Assembly (NCBI RefSeq): GCF_019052655.1
Contig: NZ_JAHQVB010000005.1
Location: forward strand, 1-64,000
Direction: 5' to 3'
DNA length: 64,000 bases
From: Holdemanella porci
GTDB lineage: Bacteria > Bacillota_I > Bacilli_A > Erysipelotrichales > Erysipelotrichaceae
Part shown: piece by piece, positions 26,001-36,300 of the stretch
Numbering within the stretch: position 1 is the first letter of the stretch
Layout: every line of letters starts with the position of its first letter
The notes under the pieces: model-generated
Database searches by the model: none
What the model was told of the DNA's origin: nothing
What the model saw: only the letters and a program-made list of their open reading frames with translations
Translations under genes and position numbers: made by a program

Positions 26001-26999
26001 CTAATAATCCTGCTTTTTCTTGTTCTTAGAACCTTTAGGTCTTCCTTGTTTCCTTTTGGTTGTGGTAATCCCTTTAATGACATTGGTAAATTCTACTATA
26101 GAACCATAATTTTGAATATATACTTCTCTGAAGATGATATCTTGAACATTTGGTAGCGAACATATAGCTTTTACTTTTTGTCTTTTATGAGCACCTTTAA
26201 CATATAAACTGTTTTCTTTAATAAGCTCGTTTAATCTTTTGGCGCCGAGATTGTTGAAAAAATGATATTTATTGAAGATATACATCGATGTTTCATCATT
26301 TCCCTCAAATTCAGATTTATCTTTATCATCTTTTGATAAATTAATAACTTTTCTTGCTTCTCTAATCATGTCTTGCGATTTCTTAATAGTTTTCTTAGAT
26401 GGACGTCTTAAATTAAGCTCTTTATTTAAAATATCTTTTTCTTTGGGATTGTCTTTATATTTAAGGGTATGTCTAATCATTTCACATAAAATCTTGGTTG
26501 CATCTAAACGAGCAAAATTTTTAATTTTATGATTAGTTTTATAATTTTGAAGATACACAAAAGTGCCTATATAGTCTTGTAAATAATCACTGCTTACACC
26601 AGTAGTATTCTTAACTAAATATTTATCTAACATTGAATGAAAAGCATTAACTCCATTAATACCAAGTTTAAATTTATATCTAATAACATTAAATTCATCG
26701 AATGAAATAGGTTTCTTACTATTTTCAATATGTGGATAACGTTTTTCTTTATACATTTGGCGATTTATAGCTTCATCTTTCGCATATTCTTGCTTTGTAA
26801 GTTTATGGTATAAATTATCAGTATCAATATAACCACGAGCCTTTCTTTCAGCTCGATAAGTTGATGGTTCAACATAATGCGTGTATCCATTTTTATCACA
26901 CCAATCCGAATAGACGCTAAACATATCCGTACAATCCGTACAAATATAAGAAACATCGCCAATGTAATTATTTATGCTTTCTAATTCATTAATATTCAT
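26001..26999 (-). pseudogene. IS1595-like (ISXO2-type) transposase, C-terminal fragment
   Basis: The 332 residues contain the late part of the DDE-type domain: SYICTDCTDMFSVYSDWC with the second catalytic Asp, then the family motif INGVNAFHSMLDKYLV followed by GVSSDYLQDYIGTFVYLQNY. A basic tail ends it (KRKQGRPKGSKNKKKQDY). The first catalytic Asp and the second zinc-knuckle cysteines are absent. In an intact gene the missing middle part (roughly 150-200 residues) would lie between this fragment and the next. It is therefore unlikely to transpose alone. Confidence 0.82.
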
Positions 27000-27004
27000 T
27001 GGGC

Positions 27005-27199
27005 CTAAACATATGCATTTTGCCCATTACTAACATATTTGGACGAACTACAATGAGGACAGTTTAAAGTAATGTTATGTTCTTTAAAATTATTTTCTAT
27101 GGATGCGGATATAACAGTATTCAATTGCTTAGGTAGTGACTTTCTTTTTCTTAGACCATCAATTATTTCTTGGTCTGTATATTTGCTGAAATCTGGCAT
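27005..27199 (-). pseudogene. IS1595-like transposase, N-terminal fragment
   Basis: 64 residues starting MPDFSKYTDQEIIDGLRKRK and ending in half of a zinc ribbon, LNCPHCSSSKYVSNG, before a stop. In full transposases of this type a second C-x-x-C and the first catalytic Asp follow. The C-terminal fragment begins five bases on, in another frame, so the junction is an internal deletion. GGAGGCG on the minus strand precedes the ATG. Confidence 0.8.
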
Positions 27200-27335
27200 T
27201 TACAGCGCCTCCTGTAATAAAAAATAAGCAACGAAATGAACTAAAACAATTCATCTTTGCTTATATTTTACTACATTATTGATTTTTGTCCTATAAACAA
27301 AGGATTATTTCATCACTCATATTCCGAAATAATCC

Positions 27336-28578
27336 AAATAAAGAGAGTTTATTGTACGTTTCGTTGGAAGGGACACAAAAAGAAAATTTAATTGGATTGT
27401 CACGAGTGGTTTCGAAGAATGATTCAATCGTATACGATTCATTTGAAAGCTTATTTAATGCGATTGATAAAATGTTAGAAACAAATCAAAAAATAGTTCT
27501 TGCGATTGATGAATATCCATATTTAGCCGAAAGCTATCCGCCTATTTCTTCTATTATTCAAAAGCATATTGATTTATGCTGGAAAGATAAAAATATGTTT
27601 TTAATTCTGTGTGGTTCAAGTATGAGTTTCATGGAAAATCAAGTGTTGGGATATAAAAGCCCACTATATGGTCGAAGAAGTGCACAATTTAAAATTACAC
27701 CTTTCACATATTTAGAAACGCAAAAAATGCTTGTGAATTATGATAAAGAAAGTCAGGCAATCGCATATGGCATAACAGGAGGAATTCCTGAATATCTTTC
27801 AAAAATAGATACAAACAAATCTTTAGATGAGAATATATTAGATTTGTTTTTTGATGAAAATGGAACTTTTTTTGAAGAAGCAACTAATCTTTTAAAACAA
27901 GAAATGCGAAATCCCGCAAGCTATAATAGTATACTTGGCGCCATTGCTTCGGGGGCTAGTCGTTTAAATGAAATCGCAAATAAAGTGGGTCTAGATACGT
28001 CTGCTTGCAGTAGTTTATTGAAGTCTTTGATTGAATTAAACATAGTCGAAAAAATATATCCTGTTACTGAAAAAGAATCAAGTCGAAAAACAATATATGA
28101 AATAAAAGATACAATGTTTTTGTTTTGGTACAAATTTGTAAGACCAAATTATTCAAATATACAAATGGGTTTGGGCCATATTATATATGGTCAATACGTT
28201 AAACCAAAAATATCGGATTATATGGGGTATGTTTTTGAAAAAATGTGTACAGAATATATATATCAAGAACAAGTTTTCCTGACATTACCGTTTATTCCGG
28301 AAAAGATTGGCAAGTGGTGGGGGAATGACCCATTAAAAAAAGAAGAAGCAGAAATTGATATAGTAGCCATAAATTCAGATTCGTGCTTAATGTGTGAATG
28401 TAAGTGGAGAAATAAAGAATTAGATAGTCGAGTTTTAACTGTTTTAAATAGCCGAAAAGATATTTTTAAATATAAAAATAAGAGTTTAATGGCATTTTCT
28501 AATTCTGGCTTTACAGAAGATGCGATAGAATACGCAAAAAATAATGATATTCGATTAGTTTCGTTTGAAATGATGTAG
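27336..28578 (+). pseudogene. ATP-binding protein (archaeal-type ATPase/DUF234), 3' fragment
   Basis: Continues the ATPase broken at 24965; the native reading starts in the target duplication with KESLLYVSLEGTQKENLIGLS. It contains Walker B (KIVLAIDEYPYLA), the sensor region MFLILCGSSMSFMENQVLG, a wing-helix segment and the C-terminal nuclease-like DUF234 region with AEIDIVAINSDSCLMCECKWR (a PD-(D/E)XK-like E-x-K pattern). A TTG at 27286 in the same frame could start a 430-residue protein without the P-loop. Such ATPases are common in Firmicutes and have no settled role. No obvious ribosome binding site serves the TTG. Confidence 0.85.
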
Positions 28579-28617
28579 ATGTGCTACAATAGACGTATTA
28601 ATGGAGGTTGTTTACTC

Positions 28618-30390
28618 ATGAAGCGTAATGAACAAAAAATAGAAAACACTTGGAGAACAGAAGATATATTTAAAGATGAAGCAGCATTTCTAGCTTGTTT
28701 AGATACTTGTAAAGAATTAGGAAATGAGCTTTGTGCATGCGATGGAAAATTGGATGATGCATCCAACTTATTATCATTTTTAAAGGGATATGAAAAATTA
28801 ACATGTCTATTAGATGATTGTTTAGGCTATTCTTCTTTGTTGTCAGATCAAGATACGGCAGATGCCCATCATCAAGAATTAAAAGGAAAAGCCAATGCAT
28901 TAGCGGTTGAAGTTTTTACTAAGCTATCTTTTAGTGATGTACAAATCATGCAGATTGAAAATTTAGAGTCTTTTTATGCATCTGAACCCATCTTAGAAAG
29001 ATATCGTGTATATCTAGAAGAAGTATGTCGTTTAAAAGAACACGTATTATCTCAAACAGAAGAAAAATTAATGGCATCCAGTTCATTGATGCAAGACACA
29101 CCTTATTCGATTTTTGGAATGTTGAACAATGCGGATTTAAAATTTGAAGATGCGATCGATTCAAAAGGAAATAAACACACTTTAACTACAGGTACATTTA
29201 TCCATATGTTAGAGCAGGAAGATGAAGTGCTAAGAGAGAGTGCATATCGTAATTTTTATGCAGGCTATGGTTCTATGATCCATACTTTAGCTGCTTGTTT
29301 AAATGGACAGACAAATCAGTTGAAATTTAATAGTACAGCACGTAAATATGCATCGAGTTTAGAATGCGCAGTCGATGCGAATAATGTTTCACCAAAAGTG
29401 TATGAACAATTGATTGAAACGATACATAAAAATATCCATGTTTTACATAAATATATGCGAGTTCGTAAAGAAGTTATGAAGAAAGATAAACTTCATATGT
29501 ATGATCTATATGTACCTATGGTCAATGAATGTAACGTTCCTGTATCTTTTGAACAGGCCAAAGAAGATATCTTACATTCCGTTCAATTGTATGGAACAGA
29601 ATATGCCAATGTTTATGAAAGAGGATTAAATTCGCGTTGGATCGATGTATATGAAAATGAAGGAAAGCGTTCAGGTGCCTATTCAAGTGGACAAAGAGTA
29701 CATCCTTTTGTCTTGATGAACTTTGCAAATTCTTTAGATACAGAATTTACTTTAGCTCATGAAATGGGGCATGCGATGCATTCTTATATGTCTACAAAAT
29801 ATCAAGCTCCATTAGATCGTCATTATAAAATATTTGTAGCCGAAGTTGCCAGTACTTGTAATGAAGCTTTATTGATGGATTATTTGCGCAAACAAAACTC
29901 AGATCCTAAATTCCAGGCTTATTTGATTAATCACTTTATGGAACAATTTAGAACTACATTATTTAGACAGTGTATGTTTGCGGAATTTGAAAAGATCATC
30001 AATGAAAAAACAGCAAACAACGAAGTTTTGACAAGTGATACATTGAATCAAATCTATGCGGATTTAAATAAATTCTATTATGGAGAAGATGTGATTGTGG
30101 ATGATGAAATTAGTATGGAATGGGCTCGTATTCCACATTTCTATATGAATTTCTATGTATACCAATATGCGACAGGATTTAGTGCAGCTATGGCTCTATC
30201 ACAAAAATTGCTTCATGGAACACAAGCTGATATTGAAGCATACTTATCTTTCTTAAAGGGAGGATGTACAAAGTCTCCAGTCGAATTATTGCGTATGGCT
30301 GGGGTTGATATGGCAAGTCCAAAACCAATTGAAGATGCGATTGAATTATTTGATTCTTTAATTGATGAATTTGAGAGTATTATGAAGTAG
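28618..30390 (+). CDS. pepF: Oligoendopeptidase F, M3B family
   Basis: 590 residues, a typical PepF length. Zinc motif in LAHEMGHAMHSYMS, with the downstream Glu in VAEVASTCNEALL, and the C-terminal YQYATGFSAAMALSQ and GGCTKSPVELLRMAGVDM of the classic PepF branch. ATG 28618 is preferred because GGAGG lies about nine bases upstream; the open frame reaches 28579. A -10-like TACAAT sits near 28585. It is a single-gene unit ended by a hairpin and, unlike the 19.3-kb copy, has no operator palindrome, so it is likely the housekeeping peptidase. Confidence 0.95.
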   Translation: MKRNEQKIENTWRTEDIFKDEAAFLACLDTCKELGNELCACDGKLDDASNLLSFLKGYEKLTCLLDDCLGYSSLLSDQDTADAHHQELKGKANALAVEVFTKLSFSDVQIMQIENLESFYASEPILERYRVYLEEVCRLKEHVLSQTEEKLMASSSLMQDTPYSIFGMLNNADLKFEDAIDSKGNKHTLTTGTFIHMLEQEDEVLRESAYRNFYAGYGSMIHTLAACLNGQTNQLKFNSTARKYASSLECAVDANNVSPKVYEQLIETIHKNIHVLHKYMRVRKEVMKKDKLHMYDLYVPMVNECNVPVSFEQAKEDILHSVQLYGTEYANVYERGLNSRWIDVYENEGKRSGAYSSGQRVHPFVLMNFANSLDTEFTLAHEMGHAMHSYMSTKYQAPLDRHYKIFVAEVASTCNEALLMDYLRKQNSDPKFQAYLINHFMEQFRTTLFRQCMFAEFEKIINEKTANNEVLTSDTLNQIYADLNKFYYGEDVIVDDEISMEWARIPHFYMNFYVYQYATGFSAAMALSQKLLHGTQADIEAYLSFLKGGCTKSPVELLRMAGVDMASPKPIEDAIELFDSLIDEFESIMK

Positions 30391-30414
30391 AAAGTCGTTT
30401 GATTTTCTACTTTT
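30385..30414 (+). terminator. Intrinsic terminator after pepF (second copy)
   Basis: AAGTAGAAA (30385-30393) pairs with TTTCTACTT (30404-30412), overlapping the stop codon. Confidence 0.75.
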
Positions 30415-30514
30415 AGTCATTTTAAAATTAGTAATAAATAAATGATAAAAAATGATACATTCATTTTCAGAAAATAGATGAAAATTATGGTATGATATTC
30501 ATTGAGGTGAACCT

Positions 30515-31588
30515 ATGAATAAGTTGGAACAAGCACGTACGCAAATAGATGCGATTGATCGTGAAATGGCTAAGCTATATGAAGCCAGGTTGGATGCCGT
30601 TAAAGATGTGATTGCGTATAAAATAGAAAATGATTTACCAATTCTAGATTCAGGTAGAGAGCAGGTTGTAATTGAAAAGAATCTGCAGTTTATTCAGAAT
30701 CCGGGTTATAAAGAATATTATGAGTCTTTTATAAAGTTCATTATGAAAGAATCGAAGGCCTATCAAAGAACGTTGCAGTCGCATGATAAAGTTGGATATT
30801 GTGGAGTTGAAGGTGCCTTTGGGCATATGGTGAGCGAGAAGTTGTTTCCTTCCAATCCAAAAGTGGGCGTTTCTAGTTTTGAGGAAGTTTTTCAAATGGT
30901 TGTCCATTCAGACGTACAATATGGTGTGATTCCTTTTGAGAATACGAATTCTGGATTGGTTGGAGAAGTCTTAGATTTATTAATGGAATATCCAGTGTAT
31001 ATTCAGTCAATTTATGATCAAAAGATTGAACAATGTTTACTTGGAATTCCGGGCAGTACATTAAAAGATGTGGAGTGGGTCTATTCAAAGGATCAAGCAC
31101 TTTCACAGTCTAAAGAATTTTTAAAGGAATTAAACGTACAAACGGTGGCCTATCCAAATACGGCGATGGCAGCTCAATATATTTCAGCACAACAGGATGT
31201 GCATAAAGCAGCTATTGGTGCTAAGGAAAATGCAGAGCTGTATGGCTTAAAGGTGTTGGCTACAAACATTCAAGAAAATGCGACTAACACAACGCGATTC
31301 TTAGTAATTGGATTAAAGCCACAAATGCAGGGCAATCGCTTTAGTATGGTTCTATCGGTTAAACATGAGAGTGGCGCTTTGGCAAAGATCATTGATTGTA
31401 TTGCCAAGAATGGATTGAACATGGAAAGTATTCAGTCTAGACCGATGAAAAATAAACCTTTTGAGTATTTCTTCTTTGTCGAAATTGAAGGGGATATGTC
31501 AAAGGCAAATGATTGTATTCGAGAGGTACAGTCTGTATGTGAAAGTGTAAAAGTATTGGGAGCATATACTTTAAAGGAGGAAAAATAA
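30515..31588 (+). CDS. pheA: Bifunctional chorismate mutase/prephenate dehydratase (P-protein)
   Basis: Converts chorismate to prephenate and then to phenylpyruvate for phenylalanine synthesis. Residues 1-85 form an AroQ-type mutase (AIDREMAKLYEARLDAV), about 90-270 the dehydratase (GYCGVEGAFGH, VIPFENTNSGLV, ATNTTRFLVIG with the catalytic Thr) and 280-355 an ACT domain with ESIQSRPMKNKPFEYFFFVE that senses phenylalanine. AUG 30515 follows TGAGGTG. A TATGAT box near 30491 may be the -10. It ends two bases before an aminotransferase gene, and together they could make phenylalanine from chorismate. Confidence 0.94.
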   Translation: MNKLEQARTQIDAIDREMAKLYEARLDAVKDVIAYKIENDLPILDSGREQVVIEKNLQFIQNPGYKEYYESFIKFIMKESKAYQRTLQSHDKVGYCGVEGAFGHMVSEKLFPSNPKVGVSSFEEVFQMVVHSDVQYGVIPFENTNSGLVGEVLDLLMEYPVYIQSIYDQKIEQCLLGIPGSTLKDVEWVYSKDQALSQSKEFLKELNVQTVAYPNTAMAAQYISAQQDVHKAAIGAKENAELYGLKVLATNIQENATNTTRFLVIGLKPQMQGNRFSMVLSVKHESGALAKIIDCIAKNGLNMESIQSRPMKNKPFEYFFFVEIEGDMSKANDCIREVQSVCESVKVLGAYTLKEEK

Positions 31589-31590
31589 GT

Positions 31591-32820
31591 ATGAATTTTG
31601 TGAAGGAAAGTGTCAATCAAACACCAATCGTAGATACTGTATTCTCAATTGTTGCCAAGGCAAAAGAGGCTAAGGCTAAGGTGGGAAGTGAAAACGTTGT
31701 AGATGCGACAATTGGTTCTTTATATGATGAAGAGGGAACTTTGGTTGCCTTAGACAGTGTATTTAGTTCATTAAAAAACTTGGATAATAAAGTATTGGCA
31801 GCCTATGCAGCTAGTTTTACAGGAAATCCAGACTTTAGACAAAAAGTATATGACTGGGTATTAAATGGGAATTCACACTTAGAACATGAAGTTATCGCAA
31901 CACCTGGAGGAACCGGTGCTGTTGGTATGACTTTACAAGAGTGTCTAGATGAGGGACAAACAGTTGTCTTGCCAGAAATCGCATGGGGATCTTATGCACT
32001 AATGGCGCAGATGCACAATTTGAATGTGGAAAAATATAGTTTATTTGAAGAAGATCACTTTAATTTAAACTCTTTTAAATCGGCATGTAAAAATGTGATG
32101 GAAAAACAAAATCGTTTAGTCATTGTGATCAACGATCCTTGTCACAATCCAACTGGTTATTCTTTAAGTGAAGACGAATGGAAAAAAGTCATTTCTTTCT
32201 TGAATGAATGTTCAAAAACACATGCCGTAGTATTGTTGAATGATATTGCGTATATTGATTTTTCTTCTAGACAAGAAAAGGCGAAAGAATATTTTGCACA
32301 GTTTGATCAAATTGAGAAAAACTTTGTCGTAATTGTCGCATTTAGTTTATCAAAATCAATGACGAGCTATGGACTTCGTTGTGGTGCTGCCATTGTGTTA
32401 GGACAAGAAAAAGAAGCAGTGCAACAAGTGAAGATCGTATTTGAAAAGGATGCGCGTGCGACTTGGTCAAATATCAACAATGGGGCTATGGCTACATTTG
32501 TAGATGTATTAGACAATCATAAAGATGCGTATGATAAAGAAAGATTGCACTATGTAAATTTATTAAAAGAACGTGGAGATATCTTTGTCAAAGAAGCGAA
32601 GGAAGTGGGATTAAAACATTATCCTTACAAAGAAGGATTCTTCGTAACTTTATCTATGGATAATGAAACACGTGACAAATTCCATGAGGCATTAATGGAA
32701 AACAACATTTTTACCGTCAAAGTAAATTTGGGTATTCGTGTTGCGATTTGTTCTTTATCGGTTGAAAAGACAAAGGGACTCGCAAAAAAGATGAAGGATA
32801 TTTTGGATACAGTAGCTTAA
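31591..32820 (+). CDS. Class I/II aminotransferase, probably aromatic
   Basis: 409-residue PLP enzyme. The Schiff-base lysine is in VAFSLSKSMTSYGLRCG, with NDPCHNPTGYSL (substrate and cofactor Asn), LNDIAYIDF (the Asp-x-x-Tyr pair) and a C-terminal Arg in LGIRVAI. It lies two bases after pheA with AAAGGAGG as ribosome binding site, so it probably transaminates phenylpyruvate to phenylalanine and perhaps other aromatic or branched keto acids (inference from context). Overall spacing resembles bacterial aspartate/tyrosine aminotransferases of the I-alpha type. Confidence 0.87.
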   Translation: MNFVKESVNQTPIVDTVFSIVAKAKEAKAKVGSENVVDATIGSLYDEEGTLVALDSVFSSLKNLDNKVLAAYAASFTGNPDFRQKVYDWVLNGNSHLEHEVIATPGGTGAVGMTLQECLDEGQTVVLPEIAWGSYALMAQMHNLNVEKYSLFEEDHFNLNSFKSACKNVMEKQNRLVIVINDPCHNPTGYSLSEDEWKKVISFLNECSKTHAVVLLNDIAYIDFSSRQEKAKEYFAQFDQIEKNFVVIVAFSLSKSMTSYGLRCGAAIVLGQEKEAVQQVKIVFEKDARATWSNINNGAMATFVDVLDNHKDAYDKERLHYVNLLKERGDIFVKEAKEVGLKHYPYKEGFFVTLSMDNETRDKFHEALMENNIFTVKVNLGIRVAICSLSVEKTKGLAKKMKDILDTVA

Positions 32821-32837
32821 TACTGTATCTTTTTTTT
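32806..32837. terminator. Terminator at the 3' end of the aminotransferase gene
   Basis: GATACAGTA (32806-32814) pairs with TACTGTATC (32821-32829) around the stop codon and runs into eight T. The convergent GNAT gene ends inside it. Confidence 0.9.
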
Positions 32838-33257
32838 CATCCACATATGTGGGACTCCTTCATCATCGTCAATTTGACCAAACTGAATATAGCCTTGTTT
32901 TTCGTAAAATGGGTGGATACGAACTTGTGCGTGTACCACAATTAAGTCTCCGTTTAATTTTTTGATTTCATTTTCGGCACTTTCAAGTAGTAAATTACCC
33001 ATATGTTGATTTCGATATTCCTTTAATACAGCCACCCTTCCAATGGTATAGTGATCGTTTTCTTTGAAGAAACGACATGTTCCGATGGGTTTTCTTTCAT
33101 CAAAGGCAACAATATGATGACTAATAGTGTCGATTTCATCAAATTCGTTTTCAAAGCCTTGTTCTTTCACGAATACTTCAATACGAATGTCTTTGGCTTC
33201 TTGTGGTAAGGTTGTATACGTTTTTGTGTTCATAATCATTCTTCTTTCTTTTCTCAT
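32817..33257 (-). CDS. GNAT-family N-acetyltransferase (ElaA/YjcF-like)
   Basis: About 138-146 residues with a GNAT fold: IRIEVFVKEQGFENEFDEID at the start, the acetyl-CoA loop in RVAVLKEYRNQHMGNLLLE (Q/R-x-x-G-x-G/A type, here R-N-Q-H-M-G) and FYEKQGYIQFG near the end. The I-R-x-E-V-F-x-x-E-Q-G-x pattern fits the YjcF/ElaA branch. The start is uncertain: AGAAAGAAG precedes the ATG at 33239 or 33233 better than the one at 33257. Substrate unknown. It converges on the aminotransferase and shares its terminator. Confidence 0.85.
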   Translation of the reverse strand: MRKERRMIMNTKTYTTLPQEAKDIRIEVFVKEQGFENEFDEIDTISHHIVAFDERKPIGTCRFFKENDHYTIGRVAVLKEYRNQHMGNLLLESAENEIKKLNGDLIVVHAQVRIHPFYEKQGYIQFGQIDDDEGVPHMWMKKKIQY

Positions 33258-33326
33258 ACATTAACAACTCAAAAATAGAAAGTCAAATTTGTGGTATAAT
33301 AAGGAGTAAGTTAGGTGGGAAGAAAT

Positions 33327-36300
33327 ATGCGCATTTATGAAGAATCTTTAAATCGTTTTATTAAAAATTCATGGATATATTATGAGGCAAATGATCCTTA
33401 TTATGCAGGTAAGATTGAGCGTATCTCAATTGAAAGAGTGCATGATCGGATTTTATATTATGAAGTAAAGGCTATTATTCAAACGCGTTGGAATGAGGAA
33501 ATTATTAATTTTAGAGTGAATGAATATGGTACGATATTAACTACAAATTGTACATGCTCACAAGAGACACATAAAGGGTGTGTGCATTTAGTAAGTGTAG
33601 TGCGTGCCATTAATGCGATCAATCCCCAGATTTTTCCGTTTTGTGTGGAGTATCAACAATATATTGAAGAAAAAAATCGGCAGGAAGAATTGGAAAGAAA
33701 GCGTCGAAGAATTCATAGCTTGAATCAGACGGCATTTGATTTTCTAAAAGAAAAACAAGAAGATAAAGTTAACAATTTCTTTAAGGAAAACGAGAATCGA
33801 ATTCGTTTGACGTTGCATCCTACAAATTCATATTATTATGATCAGGCAGCGTTTAAATTAAAGATTCAAGTGAATCGTGCATATATAGTAAAGAATATTC
33901 AAACTTTAATGCTAGGCTTTTTTGAAAAGAAATTGGAATCTTTTGGGAAAAACACACAGATTTATTTAAATCCAGAAGATTTGGATGAGCCAAGTCAAAA
34001 GATTTATGCATTTTTGATGAAATATAGTTTTTCAAAAGATTGGCAAAAAGACGGGGAAATCTATTCGGAATGTCTGGATGATTTCTTTGATTTAAATGTA
34101 TCTTTGCCTAATGACTATACCGAATTTAAAACGGATGAAAAAGATATAAAATTAGTTATAAAATTGGTTGAATATGATGATTGTTTCGAACTCAATGTAG
34201 ATTTGGATGATAATTTTCTAATTGGTAATAAACATTTGTATGTAGTGGATTATAAAAATATTACGCGATACACATTGGATGCGGATGGCTTTTTAGCTTC
34301 ACTTGCGTATAATGTTTCGCAAGAAGATGGTTGGTTGATTAAAAAAAGTGATTTTAGAGCTTTTTACTTACAATGCTTGCAGCCATATATGGATTATATT
34401 CAATTAGAAACGAATGTAGATGTAGAAAAATATGCGACTGTAATTGAGAATATTCGTGTGTATTCAGATCTTGAAAATGCGAATATGATTGTATGGGGAA
34501 ACTATCTAGAAAATAATCAAAAAAAGAGTTTTTTCACAAATACAGATTCCAACCAAATTGCCAGTATAGAAGCAATTATTTCGCATTATGCGGTAAAGAT
34601 TGAAGATAATAAGGCTGTATTTAAAGGTCGAAGCGATGCGTTATATAATTTTTTGGATCATGGAATTCCTTTGATTCAAAAACAAGCGAATGTGTATGTG
34701 TCTGAGGAATTGAAACGTTTAAAGAATCGTCACAGTATGAATTTAAGTGTAAAGGTCTATGTTCAAAATGATTTATTGAAGATGGAACTAGATAGTGATG
34801 TGAACGCAGATGAATTGTCACATATTTTAAATGCGTATCGAAAGAAGAAAAAGTTTTATCAGTTAAAGAATGGCGAAATGATTGATTTGGAAGATACAGG
34901 TTTAGAACAGTTGAATGAATTGGCTTTTACAATGAATTTAACGACTAAGGATTTCAAGAAAGAAATAATTGAAAAACCAGCATATCAGGCTTTCCATTTA
35001 ATGGATGTGGATTCAGAATTGGATGTTCGTAATGATGATTCGGTTACAGAATATACAGATCGATTAATGAAAGTGAAAGAACAAACAATTCAATTGAAGG
35101 ATGAGTATAAATCTTTATTGCGCACGTATCAGCAGCAGGGCATTCAATGGTTGTATGATTTGAAAAATATGAATTTAAATGGAATTCTTGCCGATGATAT
35201 GGGACTTGGAAAAACTATTCAAGTATTGGTATTTTATGAACAGTTTGTTTCAAAGGATAAACCGAGTTTGATTGTATGTCCAAGTAGTCTAATGTATAAC
35301 TGGATGTCAGAAATTGAAAAGTTTAAGATTGGTGTGGACGCTGTTTGTGTTACGGGAACGCAAGAAGTTCGTAAAGAGATTATTCAGGAAAATCACGAAC
35401 TCTATATTACGACATATGATTATTTGCGTAGGGACGTTGAATTGTATATGCCTATGGAATTTGAATATATTGTTCTAGATGAGGCACAGTTTATTAAGAA
35501 TCCTAAGACAAAGAATGCGCAAAGTGTAAAGGCTTTAAAAAGTAAACATCGTTTGGCATTAACAGGAACGCCAATTGAGAATAGTTTAAGTGAATTGTGG
35601 AGTATCTTTGATTTCTTGTTGCCAGGATATCTATATAGTTTGAATTATTTCACAAAGAATTTTGAGAAACCCATTCAGATGGGGGATGATGACAGACAGT
35701 CCAAACTTCAAAAGTTGGTGTCGCCATTTATTTTGCGCAGAACGAAAAAACAAGTGTTGAAGGATTTGCCGGATAAGGTTGAGAAAGATATGTGGTTAAA
35801 CTTTAGTCCGGAGGAAAAGCAGTTGTATCTTGCAAATCTTGCCCAAGTCAATGAGCAGCTTCAGCAACAATTAGAATTGGAACAAGTGGATTCGATTTTG
35901 ATCATCGCGATGATGACGCGTCTTCGTCAGATTTGTTGCGAACCAAGAATGTTATATGAAAACTGTAAGGGTGAGAGTACAAAGTTTACAATGTGTCTTG
36001 AATTGATTGAGACATTAAAAGAGAATGGTAAGAAAGTCTTGTTGTTTTCAAGTTTCACAAGTATTTTTGATTCCTTTATCGAAGAGTTTAAGCAGCGAGG
36101 CATCAAATACCATATGATTACAGGTGCAGTTGATAAGAAGAAGCGTAAAGAAGAAGTAGATGCTTTTCAGAGTGATGATTCGGATGTATTCTTAATTTCA
36201 TTAAAGGCCGGTGGAACTGGGCTAAATCTGACTAAGGCACAAGCTGTGATTCATTATGATCCTTGGTGGAATGTGAGTGCGCAAAATCAAGCAACGGATC

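Larger units (their letters stand above)
24966..27335. mobile_element. IS1595-like insertion element carrying a type III toxin-antitoxin module
   Basis: The ends are perfect 15-bp inverted repeats: GGATTATTTCGGAAT at 24966-24980 and ATTCCGAAATAATCC at 27321-27335, with weaker similarity further in. The 8-bp target duplication AAATAAAG flanks it at 24958-24965 and 27336-27343. The element is 2,370 bp. On the left it holds an RNA antitoxin and toxin gene on the plus strand; on the right a damaged transposase gene on the minus strand. Eight-base duplications and the transposase type fit the IS1595 family. The intact target duplication points to a fairly recent arrival. Confidence 0.93.
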
